This document shows positions 14,913 to 21,974 of a DNA stretch of 25,905 nucleotides, in pieces. Source of the stretch: a virus; the IMG/VR virus record IMGVR_UViG_3300026455_000051, positions 1 through 25,905 of that record; one strand, written 5' to 3'. The notes beneath the pieces are model-generated. The model did no database searches. It saw nothing but the letters and a program-made list of their open reading frames with translations, and was not told where the DNA came from. Positions within the stretch are counted from its first letter, which is position 1. The number at the start of each line of letters is the position of its first letter. A program made the translations under genes and the position numbers.

Positions 14913-17524
14913 TATGCGACTCCATTAGGAGCAAAAGAACCACCACCACCGCTATAATCTGTATCCATTTCTGTCAATGAATCCCAGAACGGAGTTTCAT
15001 TTCCATCAACAAGGCCACTCTCCTTGATGGCATCCAGCATGGCTTTCTTTTGCTTATCATATGCTGTGTTTTCGGACACAGTTTTCATGTATTCTTCCTG
15101 CCTGTCTTTTTGTTCTGGTGCTTGGGCCGTTATGGCAGCTTTCCTGATTGCGTCACCTAATGATTCAATAGACATGGATTGTGCTTCACGAACCGCCATT
15201 CCCACAGAAGAACCAGATTTTATTCCACCTTTTCCTTTTATTTCTCCAGCCTTGTATTCAAACTTTTTACCTTCCAATCCTGCTTTCATTTGTCTTTCAG
15301 CAGCATCCTCAAGTTTAGTCGCACCATCAATGACACTATTGCCCATTTTTTCAAGAGCTTTGCTTGTTTCTCCTTGTCCAACACCATCCACCCAGTCAAT
15401 CAGCCAAGATGCAAATTTAAGAATAGAACCTGTACCGGCATAAAATGCTGCTACCATCCAATTAAATGCACCAACAACAATGTTTGTTATATCACCAAGA
15501 AGCTTAAATCCATTGATCATGATGTCCGTGATGGATATTCCGCCTGAGAATATTTCTGCCATCATGGAGGCAGTTTCAAACAATGCGGAAAACCCATTAA
15601 TCAAAGGAACCAATATTTGAGTTAGTCCATATATGAGTCCGGCAGCAAATTTGATTACAGGCATGAATGCATCGATAAGAACAGCACCTAACTCTATCAA
15701 TGGAGGTACAATTTCAGCGAAACTTTCTCTTACTATTGAAATGGATGGAGCAAGTGCTTGCATGGCAGAATGAACAAAATCTGCAAACTGTCTAACGATT
15801 GGAATGGCCATTTCAAAAACAGGAAGCAACGCTTTACCAATGACACCTTGAAGATCATTAAATACAAGGTTCATTCTTTCCGCAGCAGCAGGACTGAATT
15901 TTGCCACATAAGATGACATAGATTGAATTGCTTGTCCTGCAATTGTAACAGCACCTGTTACAGCAGAAAGAGCAACTCCAAATCCTGCAAGTCCAACTCC
16001 GAGGGCAGCCGTTGCTCCACCGCCAATGGCAGCACTTGCTCTCCCTCCGGCAATACCAAGATTTCCGGTTTGTGCATATTGCATTCCACCTTGGGCAAGA
16101 TTCATGCCTGCTTTTGCGATTGGATTTGCAAGGAAAGGAGAAACATTTTTCCCAAACTTTTGAGCTATTCCTTGGAATATCGGAGAAAGTGCATTTCCGA
16201 AAAATTTTGCCCCACCTGTTAAGTTTTGATTGAATTGTGACATATATGAAGGAGGTTTTGGCATAGGCCCAACATCTGAGCCTGGAATCGCTTTGCTAGC
16301 CTCAATCGCATTCCTCTGGTCTTCCGTGATATTTTTTGGGCCAACAAATTTTGTTTTACTTCCTTCCAAACTATATGATTCACCACCCCTGTATTTTTGT
16401 GATGATTCAGATTCCTGTTGTGTCTGATTTTGAGCAACATCAAATACATTAGCTAAATCTTTGAATCGGATTGCAAAATTCATTAGTTCTGATTCATATG
16501 AACTTATTCCTTCTGGATATTGTCCAACTTCTGCAAAATTCAAAAGTTCTAATTCACATTGTCTTAATTCGCTTGATAAATCCTGAATCTTTTCTTCCAT
16601 TAAACTAAATGTGTCAATTAAAGGATTTACTGTTTTTGTCAAATCCGCAAATCTATTATTGGCTTCATCACTAACGCCATATATTGGCTCAAGTGCTGCA
16701 TATATGTCAGTAATTGGTTTTGAAATTTCAGCAGCATTGCCAGCGAGACCATATGATTCAGGAATTCCTGACTTAAGAACATTCATTGAATAAGTCAAAT
16801 TTTCAATGGCATTGCCAAACTCACGAAATTTTGCAAGTTGAACCGCAAACCCACTGGATGCTTCTTCTGTTTTTAAAGCAAATGTTTCAATAGAAGAAGC
16901 TTTCGGTTCAATGACTTCTTGTTTTGGTAGATATTCAGCACCAATAGAAGGCATTTCATATTTTTTGCCTTTTTTGTCTTTAGTGCTTTTAGACATGGCC
17001 GTCATCTGCTTTTCAGTTGCAGAGAAAACTTCGCCAAATCCACTGGCGACACTAGACATCAATTTTTCACTAACATCCGATTGAGAAGCGTATGCAGAAC
17101 CAAAGTCTAATGCAGTTGATGCAGTACCTTTACCTTTCCCTTTCTTTGTGCTTTTCTTGATGGATTCTACTTGTCCAAAAGTGACAGCAAAAACATCACC
17201 TAACCCTTTGGCAAGTTTTGCCATTTTCTCTTCATCAGTCGATGGAGTTTTTTTTGTTTTCTTTTTGGCTTCTTGGGCAAGTTTGTAATTGTTGGTGATA
17301 TTTATTTTTACATCATTTAAAGCCTTGCTGAGATCAGATTGCATCACCTTGATGGCATCAACAATCTTCAAATTACCAGTCTGGAATTCTTTAGCAAGAC
17401 TATCAAATGATGCATTAAAACTGACACTTGATGAACTTACGGCATTTGAAATTCCTTCTACGGCAGCAACAAGATTGGAAGCCATAGCGGAACTGTCGTC
17501 AATGATGATTCCATCGCTGCTCAT
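14912..17524 (-). CDS. Tape measure protein, 870 aa
   Basis: It is the longest gene between tail tube and distal tail genes, starts two bases after the tail chaperone stop, and has the expected make-up. The N-terminal third is helical and rich in Ala, Ser and Lys, with two related basic segments (IKKSTKKGKGKG near residue 130, MSKSTKDKKGKK near 190). Residues about 440-720 contain the Gly/Ala-rich hydrophobic stretches typical of tape measures (IGGGATAALGVGLAGFGVAL; later AVLIDAFMPVIKFAAGLIYG). The C-terminus is polar and Gly-rich. It sets tail length and is ejected with the DNA; at the usual 1.5 angstrom per residue the tail would be about 130 nm. I see no lytic transglycosylase or peptidase domain in it. 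Confidence 0.9.
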   Translation of the reverse strand: MSSDGIIIDDSSAMASNLVAAVEGISNAVSSSSVSFNASFDSLAKEFQTGNLKIVDAIKVMQSDLSKALNDVKINITNNYKLAQEAKKKTKKTPSTDEEKMAKLAKGLGDVFAVTFGQVESIKKSTKKGKGKGTASTALDFGSAYASQSDVSEKLMSSVASGFGEVFSATEKQMTAMSKSTKDKKGKKYEMPSIGAEYLPKQEVIEPKASSIETFALKTEEASSGFAVQLAKFREFGNAIENLTYSMNVLKSGIPESYGLAGNAAEISKPITDIYAALEPIYGVSDEANNRFADLTKTVNPLIDTFSLMEEKIQDLSSELRQCELELLNFAEVGQYPEGISSYESELMNFAIRFKDLANVFDVAQNQTQQESESSQKYRGGESYSLEGSKTKFVGPKNITEDQRNAIEASKAIPGSDVGPMPKPPSYMSQFNQNLTGGAKFFGNALSPIFQGIAQKFGKNVSPFLANPIAKAGMNLAQGGMQYAQTGNLGIAGGRASAAIGGGATAALGVGLAGFGVALSAVTGAVTIAGQAIQSMSSYVAKFSPAAAERMNLVFNDLQGVIGKALLPVFEMAIPIVRQFADFVHSAMQALAPSISIVRESFAEIVPPLIELGAVLIDAFMPVIKFAAGLIYGLTQILVPLINGFSALFETASMMAEIFSGGISITDIMINGFKLLGDITNIVVGAFNWMVAAFYAGTGSILKFASWLIDWVDGVGQGETSKALEKMGNSVIDGATKLEDAAERQMKAGLEGKKFEYKAGEIKGKGGIKSGSSVGMAVREAQSMSIESLGDAIRKAAITAQAPEQKDRQEEYMKTVSENTAYDKQKKAMLDAIKESGLVDGNETPFWDSLTEMDTDYSGGGGSFAPNGVA

Positions 17525-17526
17525 GT

Positions 17527-17889
17527 CTAATCCTCTTGGTATGGGTCGCCATACTTGTCAATGAACTGCTTCCTAAGGTCATTGACATTAGCACCCAAAG
17601 CCGAACCCATACGGATTAATGCCTCAAGTTCCTTTCGCTTAATAACCTTCTGATCCTTCGCTGTCCTGTGCTTCCATTCGTGTTCCTGCTGCTCATAGGA
17701 AACAGGAACGCCCTTATTGTCCCTTTTTCGGTAGTAAAGTTCAATGATTTGTTTGTCGGTTAAACGCTCAATTTCCCATGGACGAAGCAGATACGGCTTG
17801 TCCATGAGATTGGCGTAAAAGTTTCGCAATTCCGGCGGGTCTATCGGGTCATTATGCCTTATGGCTGAACCTGACTCGCCTTCAGTGCG
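17527..17889 (-). CDS. Tail assembly chaperone, frameshifted T part
   Basis: This frame has no good start of its own: the first start-like codon is TTG 17829, without ribosome site, and it is open upstream into the 3' end of the preceding gene. Conceptual slipping at CCCAAAC continues as RTEGESGSAIRHNDPIDPPE and then LRNFYANLMDKPYLLRPWE, adding 120 residues to the first 136 of the upstream protein (about 256 total). The added part is helical and charged. This is the G/GT arrangement found upstream of tape measure genes in most long-tailed phages, where the minor fusion product helps the tube assemble around the tape measure. It lies immediately before the tape measure, as expected. Confidence 0.85.
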   Translation of the reverse strand, partial: RTEGESGSAIRHNDPIDPPELRNFYANLMDKPYLLRPWEIERLTDKQIIELYYRKRDNKGVPVSYEQQEHEWKHRTAKDQKVIKRKELEALIRMGSALGANVNDLRKQFIDKYGDPYQED

Positions 17890-18296
17890 TTTGGGTAGGA
17901 TTTCTCCCTGACCAAATCCATGACGATCTTGAATTCGTCAGGCTTTGACATGACTAGTTGTTCAATTTCCGATTCCGGAACATTGAACAGGATGGAGGCA
18001 AAGGCACAGGTTCCAGAGGGAGTGGAAAGAGACTGAATGCTTCTTTCGCTTCCAAAAGAGTACACACCCGCTGCGATATCTCTGGTCACACCAGAGATCG
18101 CCTCACGAAATTCCACAGGATCAAGGTGTTCCTTGACCCTGAAGATGGCATCGAGTGCCTTCTTTTCCATTCGTTTTTCAAAGTCAGCCTTCACCTTCTG
18201 GGTAATCAATCCAGCAGTGTAGGTCTTGCCATTGAACTGAATGCTCAATGAACCTTCGCCAGGAACATTGAGCAATTCGGAAACGCCATTGGACAT
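17859..18296 (-). CDS. Tail assembly chaperone G, 145 aa
   Basis: The ATG at 18296 has AGGAAGCA just upstream. The product is a mixed small protein with an N-terminal strand region (GEGSLSIQFNGKTYTAGLIT) and helices (VKADFEKRMEKKALDAIF, ESEIEQLVMSKPDEFKIVM), consistent with tail chaperones that bind the tape measure during assembly. Evidence is mainly position between tail tube and tape measure, size, and the slippery CCCAAAC near its 3' end that leads to the T extension. The unshifted product ends nine codons after the slip site. It should be made in excess over the fusion. Confidence 0.85.
   Translation of the reverse strand: MSNGVSELLNVPGEGSLSIQFNGKTYTAGLITQKVKADFEKRMEKKALDAIFRVKEHLDPVEFREAISGVTRDIAAGVYSFGSERSIQSLSTPSGTCAFASILFNVPESEIEQLVMSKPDEFKIVMDLVREKSYPNALKASQVQP
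17889..17895 (-). promoter_or_regulatory. -1 ribosomal frameshift heptamer CCCAAAC
   Basis: In the frame of the G gene the codons are TAC CCA AAC, so C CCA AAC is a canonical X XXY YYZ heptamer in the correct phase. A -1 slip enters a frame that is open to 17527. Downstream, CTGAA and TTCAG can form a weak five-pair stem. Conserved -1 shifting in this gene pair is established for long-tailed phages. Confidence 0.85.
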
Positions 18297-18314
18297 TGCT
18301 TCCTCTTTTCTTTC

Positions 18315-18680
18315 TTAAACCGTAAACGAAAATGCTCCAGAGGTCTGAACGGTGATTTTCAGTTTCTGGACATCCTTTGCATCATTAGTCCATTCCAATG
18401 ATGTGATCCTGCAATTGGCAAATGTCACCGAAGGGCCACCAGTATAGGCAAGGATGTTGACGGTAATGATGTCCCCTTCGTCCGGATAAGCCACTCCGGC
18501 AAACATGACATTGAAACTGATCTCACCACTCCACATACCAACGGCATGGGACTCGAACCCACCATCAAAAAAATTGGTGGTGTCTGGAGTATCCGAGGTA
18601 GTTGTGACGGTAAAATCGCTGGCAGGGACGGCTGTTCCGTTGATGCCAATGCTGCCTAACTTTCCTGCTAAATAAGCCAT
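18315..18680 (-). CDS. Tail tube-like protein, second paralogue, 121 aa
   Basis: The ATG at 18680 is preceded by AAGGAGATAGCA; an earlier in-frame ATG (18725) overlaps the previous gene and lacks a ribosome site. The product is beta-rich and aligns by eye with the 150-residue neighbour upstream: both have GK(L/V)G.IGI near the start, PA....T....D.PD, a GGF-E--VG-(W/R)S-EIS segment, and a C-terminal DA-K-(L/V)--T. Long-tailed phages build the tube from many copies of a protein of this type, and the pair lies between tail completion and chaperone genes. Which paralogue forms the tube and which a tip, terminator or decoration is not decided by sequence. Confidence 0.75.
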   Translation of the reverse strand: MAYLAGKLGSIGINGTAVPASDFTVTTTSDTPDTTNFFDGGFESHAVGMWSGEISFNVMFAGVAYPDEGDIITVNILAYTGGPSVTFANCRITSLEWTNDAKDVQKLKITVQTSGAFSFTV

Positions 18681-18690
18681 TGCTATCTCC

Positions 18691-19143
18691 TTAAGAAGGC
18701 GTGGACATGAATTGGTAAGCACCATTGGACTTGATGGTCAGGGAGACCTTCTGGGCATCCTTGACGGCAACATTATAGCTCACATTGGTGATCGTTCCGT
18801 ATGGGAAGATGAAGGAAAGCGATGAGGTTGGATATTCCGATCCTGCACCAGCGGGATTGTTTCCGGTGGGTGCAATGTACACATCGACCTTTTGTCCAGC
18901 ATAGAAACCGCTGAACTGGGCTGGATCATAAGACACATCGCAACTGATTTCAGCGGAGCGAACACCAACAACGGTTTCCACGAAACCACCTGAGTCCACA
19001 TTGCTGACATCAGGTACATCGGCTTTAGCGGAAATGGTAATGTTGGTGGCTGGAAGGGAAACGGTTGGTGCAGCACCACCCATGTCCACGATTCCGATAA
19101 AACCAACCTTGCCTGTTATGAATGGGCCGGATGATCGAGGCAT
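18691..19143 (-). CDS. Tail tube-like protein, first paralogue, 150 aa
   Basis: The ATG at 19143 overlaps the upstream TAA as TAATG and also has AAGGAGATAT at the right distance. The product is beta-rich: GKVGFIGIVDMGGAAPTVSL, then ADVPDVSNVDSGGFVETVVG, then VRSAEISCDVSY, and a C-terminal DAQKVSLTIKSNGAYQFM. It is longer than its neighbour mainly through an insertion around residues 75-105 (APTGNNPAGAGSEYPTSSL). The position just after the tail completion gene and just before a paralogue and the chaperone fits a major tail tube protein. Assignment to the tube is by position and beta-rich composition. Confidence 0.75.
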   Translation of the reverse strand: MPRSSGPFITGKVGFIGIVDMGGAAPTVSLPATNITISAKADVPDVSNVDSGGFVETVVGVRSAEISCDVSYDPAQFSGFYAGQKVDVYIAPTGNNPAGAGSEYPTSSLSFIFPYGTITNVSYNVAVKDAQKVSLTIKSNGAYQFMSTPS

Positions 19144-19646
19144 TAGATATCTCCTTGTTCAAAAAAGCCATAAGTGAGTCGGAATCCAGTGACTTTCCAA
19201 GTCGAGACTGGATTGTCCACATTGAACGGAGGAATTCCCCTCACATCCACGCTCGTAGGACTGAGCATACCAGAAACATTAGCCAGTTTATAGATCGCTT
19301 TTCGAATATCATAACGAGTCAATTGGGACTCATAAGTCAGGTCACGGTTGTACTTTTGGATGTAGTAGACCTTCACCATGTACTTGAATTCCGTCCATCC
19401 ATCAAGGGCCATTTGACCCGTGATTTCTCCTTCTTCCGATGGAGAAACAATGACGGATGGAAACACATCGGATTCCGTGATCATCGCCGTCTTTCGCTTG
19501 TAGACGGTGAATCCGGCAGCAGTAAGGGAACTGGCAACCCCATCGATGATTACTGTCCATCGGTCATCATTCGGTGACGAACCATACGGTGACTGTTCTG
19601 CCACCGTTGGCCTGTTTCTCTGGATTAGTTTTGGCTTGTTTGCCAT
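19143..19646 (-). CDS. Tail terminator or completion protein, 167 aa
   Basis: The ATG at 19646 overlaps the upstream stop (TAATG), and its stop overlaps the next start in the same way. After a basic, Pro/Ser-rich first 28 residues, the protein has a mixed alpha/beta pattern: DDRWTVIIDGVASSLTAAGF, then TESDVFPSVIVSPSEEGEIT, a strand EFKYMVKVYYIQKYNR, a helix LTRYDIRKAIYKLANV and a final TGFRLTYGFFE. The order helix, V.P.V.V, long strand with Y-V-V-Y, helix with R..I, and closing strand fits tail terminator proteins of siphoviruses, which cap the tube and join it to the head. Position between connector and tube agrees. No specific family motif is proven. Confidence 0.7.
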   Translation of the reverse strand: MANKPKLIQRNRPTVAEQSPYGSSPNDDRWTVIIDGVASSLTAAGFTVYKRKTAMITESDVFPSVIVSPSEEGEITGQMALDGWTEFKYMVKVYYIQKYNRDLTYESQLTRYDIRKAIYKLANVSGMLSPTSVDVRGIPPFNVDNPVSTWKVTGFRLTYGFFEQGDI

Positions 19647-19963
19647 TACATCACCTTCGAGGACTGAAGGACATAATAACTATCCATCGCCACCGCATCG
19701 ATGGAGTTCACATAGAACTCTTCACCACCGGATGTAATCTTGCAGTTAATCTCTGGAACCCATGGATGCACATTCGTCTTGAATATCAGCCACCTGGTAA
19801 TCGTTTCCAGTTTGGCGACTCCATTCTGATCCATGTAAGCCAGTGTTCCCTGCCTTCGGAAGGCATAGTTTGTGGACACCTGTGAACCACCCGGATTGAC
19901 CAGAACGGCGGTTTCTGGGTTATCCATGATCTGGTAGTTCTGTGATAGATCAATAGTTGGCAT
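19646..19963 (-). CDS. Head-tail connector/stopper-like protein, 105 aa
   Basis: I chose the ATG at 19963 because it overlaps the upstream TAA as TAATG, the coupling used throughout this block; a start 30 codons earlier would be buried in the previous gene. The product is beta-rich: NPETAVLVNPGGSQVS, then FRRQGTLAYMDQNGVAKLET, then WLIFKTNVH, and a late segment GEEFYVNSIDAVAMDSYYVL. Small beta-barrel proteins with a late 'property of the input, then derived quantity' hairpin are typical stoppers (head closure proteins) that bind below the portal. Size and position agree, but the family match is by pattern only. Confidence 0.65.
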   Translation of the reverse strand: MPTIDLSQNYQIMDNPETAVLVNPGGSQVSTNYAFRRQGTLAYMDQNGVAKLETITRWLIFKTNVHPWVPEINCKITSGGEEFYVNSIDAVAMDSYYVLQSSKVM

Positions 19964-20175
19964 TACATGAACTGGGTTCTGAATTCCTGTGGGGCAACAT
20001 AGGTCAACAGCTTGTTCACCTGTGTGATATGTTGCAGTGTCTGCTGTCTCCATTCCGTTCTCGAAACGGCAACGCCCTCCCAGCTATAGGAAGGTTGAGG
20101 GTTTGCGGAGTCGGCAACTAATGCGTTGATGTAGTTGTCCCGAATCGTGATCAGGTTTTCTGCTGGTGTTGGCAT
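19963..20175 (-). CDS. Small conserved connector-region protein, 70 aa
   Basis: The ATG at 20175 is preceded by AAGGTG; a GTG two codons earlier is possible but lies inside that ribosome site. The product has a helical N-terminus (TPAENLITIRDNYINALVAD), a short PQPSYSWEGVAVSRTEW turn with a strand pair, and a C-terminal helix (LQHITQVNKLLTYVAP). I associate this layout (helix, PKPNYSIDG-like hairpin, helix) with small proteins next to capsid genes in environmental phages; function unproven. It is the first gene after the capsid terminator, so it begins the coupled neck-tail block. Confidence 0.65.
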   Translation of the reverse strand: MPTPAENLITIRDNYINALVADSANPQPSYSWEGVAVSRTEWRQQTLQHITQVNKLLTYVAPQEFRTQFM

Positions 20176-20189
20176 AGTCACCTTGGGTT

Positions 20190-20222
20190 AAAAATGCCGA
20201 GGTGGGAAAATCCCACCCCGGC
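20190..20222 (-). terminator. Strong Rho-independent terminator after the capsid gene
   Basis: Read on the minus strand, GCCGGGGTGGGA and TCCCACCTCGGC make a twelve-pair stem (one G-T pair) with a three-base loop, followed by ATTTTT. It starts 11 bases after the end of the capsid gene. It should end most capsid transcripts, letting the head genes be expressed well above the tail genes, with read-through feeding the rest. Confidence 0.9.
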
Positions 20223-20233
20223 GTTTGTGGTTA

Positions 20234-21457
20234 TTAAGCAGGAACGCCACGAACAACGAATCGTGGATCCATAACACCGGCAGCACCCCACCAAGAAGCC
20301 TTGATCGCAACAGCGATGTCTTGGTTGAATTCTGCCCAGTTGTTGGCTGGAGCCTGAACAACTTCCAGAGGCTTGGCTTCACGCCATACGAAAGCCTTCT
20401 TGAAGTTGCCGAGCCATACATACTTGTCAGCGGTGGAAGCTGTTACACCACTGGAGATCAACAATGCACGGGCATGAGCAGAAGTCATGAGTCCGTAATT
20501 GTTGTCCAGAGGATTTGGACTTTCCAACTGTTCAACATCACCAGAGGTGGCGTAGGGGCCATTCTTGGTGGTGGTTGCGGGATTGAGAATTCTAGAAGCA
20601 GCGTACTTCTGGAATGGCATTACCAGCATCTGCATTCCACCCGGCTCAAATATCTGGATTGGTTTGCCAGTATTTGGGTCTTTCATGTTATAGAACAATT
20701 GTTCTAGGGTGTTGATGGATGCCCAGTTGGACAGTGCATAGCTGTCAACCTGGTTGATGAAACCATAGTCGAGGCCAGACTGACCGCCCGATGCACTGTA
20801 GGTGGACAGGGAAACTTCGCCACCCGAAGCCTTGCCATAGACATAGCTACCGCTGATGCCCATGACGGTCTTCAGGATGCGTTCTTCCTTGGCCAGACCG
20901 CAGTAGGTGCCAACCGATTCAGCGGACGCAAGAGCCTGTGAGGTCTTGTCAGCGTAAATCATTTCGGCGGTTACTGCACAGATACGACCCACCTTCTCAA
21001 TCGCTGGCAACTTGATGTAGTTACCAACAAATCGAGTTTCAGGATAAGGCATACCCTGTTCAACGGTTTCAGAACCGCTGGTGGTGTCGGACAACCAAGG
21101 AATCAGTTCCTGACTCAGGTTCTGACCGGCAGGAATCGTGTTTACAAGGCTGTCGCCAATGAAGTTGGCGAGCTTGAACTTTTCCTTGACGGTGGTGATC
21201 AGAATCTGGCCGGTGATTGCTGCGAAGTTGGACGCATCAACCGCTTCGGTGGATTCCATGAACATTCGTTCTGGGCCATTGAAGCGATGCATGGTTTCGG
21301 CCCATTGTTCGCCAATGATGCCTTCGGCCAGACCACGAATGGAAAGCCTGTTGGGTTGAATATCGCCCTTGGCGATTGCCTCGGAAAGATATTCACGAGT
21401 TTTGGCAACACCGTTCTGCTTGCCAAACTCCTTCAGTTTAAGACCTAAACTCTTCAT
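20234..21457 (-). CDS. Major capsid protein, 407 aa
   Basis: Two ATGs are in frame; the AAGGAG site is directly against the one at 21463 and at proper distance from the one at 21457, so I use 21457 (MKSLGLKLKEFG). Size, position after the protease and decoration genes, and a strong terminator right after it all fit the major capsid protein of an HK97-type head. The N-terminal 65 residues are charged and helical and might be a scaffolding-type arm. Segments such as EAVDASNFAAITGQILITTV, IPWLSDTTSGSETVEQGMPY and WLGNFKKAFVWREAKPLEVV agree with environmental phage capsids. The sequence has no obvious insertion domain. It forms the icosahedral shell. Confidence 0.88.
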   Translation of the reverse strand: MKSLGLKLKEFGKQNGVAKTREYLSEAIAKGDIQPNRLSIRGLAEGIIGEQWAETMHRFNGPERMFMESTEAVDASNFAAITGQILITTVKEKFKLANFIGDSLVNTIPAGQNLSQELIPWLSDTTSGSETVEQGMPYPETRFVGNYIKLPAIEKVGRICAVTAEMIYADKTSQALASAESVGTYCGLAKEERILKTVMGISGSYVYGKASGGEVSLSTYSASGGQSGLDYGFINQVDSYALSNWASINTLEQLFYNMKDPNTGKPIQIFEPGGMQMLVMPFQKYAASRILNPATTTKNGPYATSGDVEQLESPNPLDNNYGLMTSAHARALLISSGVTASTADKYVWLGNFKKAFVWREAKPLEVVQAPANNWAEFNQDIAVAIKASWWGAAGVMDPRFVVRGVPA

Positions 21458-21481
21458 GTTCATTCTCCTTAATGAAAGAGG

Positions 21482-21952
21482 TTAGCGAGCCACAGCGTTC
21501 AAGGTGGACAACAACTGGAACTTGACTGTGCCGGTTCCAGAGAGAGCTTCGACTACGCTGCCGATAGCTAAATCTTTGGTCGCAACCTTCACCAGAGACT
21601 GGGGAAGAAGTGCGTTTCCAGAATTCGAGGGGCCAACAAAGTCACCCACAACGAGTGCGGTTCCGGTGTATGCACCTTGGTAGATACCGGAGCAATCGAT
21701 GCGGATTTCATTGTCGTTGCTATTTCCATAGACCTTGGCGATGTCTGCCCTTTTCAACTGGCCGGACACTCCGAGGAATGCAGCAGCAAAGTTTTCTTGG
21801 GTAGTCGCCAGATTGGTGTCCCAAGTGAAGTCCGCTGCGGAAACAGCGTTTCCACTTACGATAGCCACTAGGTCACCAACCTGAATCGCTTTTGCAGTGG
21901 CAACAGGAGCCACCACAGGATTGGTCGTGCCGTAGTTGTAAGTAATTGCCAT
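21482..21952 (-). CDS. Probable capsid decoration (cement) protein, 156 aa
   Basis: The ATG at 21952 is preceded by AAGGAGATAAGAC. The product is small, beta-rich and Ala/Gly/Val-rich, with IQVGDLVAIVSGNAV near the start, QENFAAAFLGVSGQLK in the middle, TALVVGDFVGPSNSGN and a closing LAIGSVVEALSGTGTVKFQL. The repeated VGD-VA / IGSVVEA pattern resembles small proteins next to capsid genes that bind the outside of the shell and stabilise it. Its position between protease/scaffold and capsid genes is the usual place. Family assignment is tentative. Confidence 0.7.
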   Translation of the reverse strand: MAITYNYGTTNPVVAPVATAKAIQVGDLVAIVSGNAVSAADFTWDTNLATTQENFAAAFLGVSGQLKRADIAKVYGNSNDNEIRIDCSGIYQGAYTGTALVVGDFVGPSNSGNALLPQSLVKVATKDLAIGSVVEALSGTGTVKFQLLSTLNAVAR

Positions 21953-21974
21953 GTCTTATCTCCTTATGATGGCT

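Noticed and set aside
15024-15443. 139-residue plus-strand open frame inside the tape measure
   Set aside because: It is antisense to a well-supported gene, Cys/Phe/Ser-rich as expected from reading Lys/Ala-rich helical codons backwards, and has no ribosome site or neighbours on that strand.
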